Origin: Syngnathus acus
Lineage: Eukaryota; Chordata; Actinopteri; Syngnathiformes; Syngnathidae
Direction: 5' to 3'
Assembly: GCF_901709675.1 (NCBI RefSeq)
Contig: NC_051089.1
Coordinates: forward strand, 9,545,476 to 9,609,475
Length of the DNA stretch: 64,000 bases
Shown one piece after another: positions 63,185-64,000 of this stretch. The position numbers and the translations under genes are program-made. Numbering within the stretch: the first letter of the stretch is position 1; each line of letters opens with the position of its first letter. The notes under the pieces are model-generated. The model was not told where the DNA came from, ran no database searches, and was given only the letters and a program-made list of their open reading frames with translations.

Positions 63185-64000
63185 GTGAGTGGGAGATCAT
63201 CTACCTCTCATATAAATAGATTTCACAGTGAGCTCACTTCAGCACACACACTAACACAAACACAAACACACACGTAGAGCTGTGCTACTCAGAAGGCCAA
63301 CCTGTCAAGGCCTGCACACAAAGAGCGCTCTTGACATTGGCCCCACAACCACCGAATGGGAATTTGTTGCTGAGTACTCCTGTTTCTCTTTGCTCGCCAA
63401 GTTGTGGCATCTTGTATTTGTTGTTTAATGCAGCAGCGCTTAAAGCAGGCTTGTGTTGTGCTGTGCGCCTGCTTGCATGTGTGTTGCACTGGAGGTGATT
63501 GATTTTCCGTGGTGCCCTGTCACAGTCCAGCCTCCTCACGGGCTCTCCAGGGAGAACGAGAGGCTGTCAGAGCGGATCCCCGGCTCTGCTCTTTTGATGT
63601 TTAATTAGTCATTACGTCGCTGAACAGGAGGACAGACAGAGATTAATAGCACAGAATATCTGAAAATTCTGCTAGTAATGATCCCAGCGGAGCAGAAACC
63701 ATTAGGATGCAGAGAAGTGTGGAGCTCAGCTTGCGTTCACTTAGGCGGGGGGTATTTGGAGTTCATTAATATGCAGAAATCACTAAGTCAGATGTTCTTT
63801 TGTAAAACCTTAGTGAATTGCCAAAGTTCTTTTTTTTTTTTTTCTTCATATATGTCAAGTCCTTGCTTGAATTTTCTTGGTTCGAGACAGGTCTTTTTTT
63901 TTAATGAGAAGCAACTGGTTTGCTAAAATCCAACTTGTATTAAACAATATTTCTTGTTTCGGTAAGGGATTCTGAGACCGGCTTTACCTTTCAGCGCTTT
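63185..64000 (+). other. TCF12 intron after coding exon 7 (partial)
   Basis: Starts with the donor GTGAGT. A CA-rich stretch lies at 63241-63274. The segment 63540-63680 is less AT-rich and could be conserved noncoding DNA. The intron continues beyond the right edge. Confidence 0.55.

Overview
This is vertebrate nuclear DNA, almost certainly from a teleost fish with a fairly compact genome. The genes are split by GT-AG introns, proteins match vertebrate families over their full length, and the introns carry repeats typical of fish. There are no operons, phage genes or CRISPR arrays.

The window holds six neighbouring genes in the order and orientation I recall for human chromosome 15q21.3: NEDD4 (-), RFX7 (-), TEX9 (+), MNS1 (-), ZNF280D (-), TCF12 (+). 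Positions 1-7050 are the 5' part of NEDD4: five short exons for the start of the C2 domain (6804 down to 3900) and, in the next intron, a 360-codon alternative first exon (1080 down to 1). From 8130 to about 19900 lies RFX7, complete in nine coding exons (1363 codons plus stop). Head-to-head with it is TEX9 (21133-24022, 344 codons plus stop). TEX9 is tail-to-tail with MNS1 (28385 down to 24884, 495 codons plus stop). ZNF280D follows (35935 down to 29905, 833 codons plus stop in the best model). TCF12 starts near 40600, has its start codon at 42820, and runs off the right edge after 193 codons. I checked the exon phases by hand and each complete model closes in frame.

Functionally the block mixes a ubiquitin ligase (NEDD4), three DNA-binding regulators (RFX7, ZNF280D, TCF12) and two coiled-coil genes (TEX9, MNS1; MNS1 acts in cilia and sperm tails). 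A perfect X-box, the site bound by RFX proteins, lies about 220 bp upstream of the MNS1 start codon, and a weaker one lies just upstream of TEX9.

The most unusual observations are a U12-type AT-AC intron inside the RFX7 DNA-binding domain, the MNS1 X-box, a 100-bp hairpin beside a (TA)45 tract between RFX7 and TEX9, an AUG run in the RFX7 5' leader, and a frame-shifting 46-bp duplication at the ZNF280D C-terminus. I found no sign of an undescribed gene system; the rest is intron, UTR and repeat sequence.
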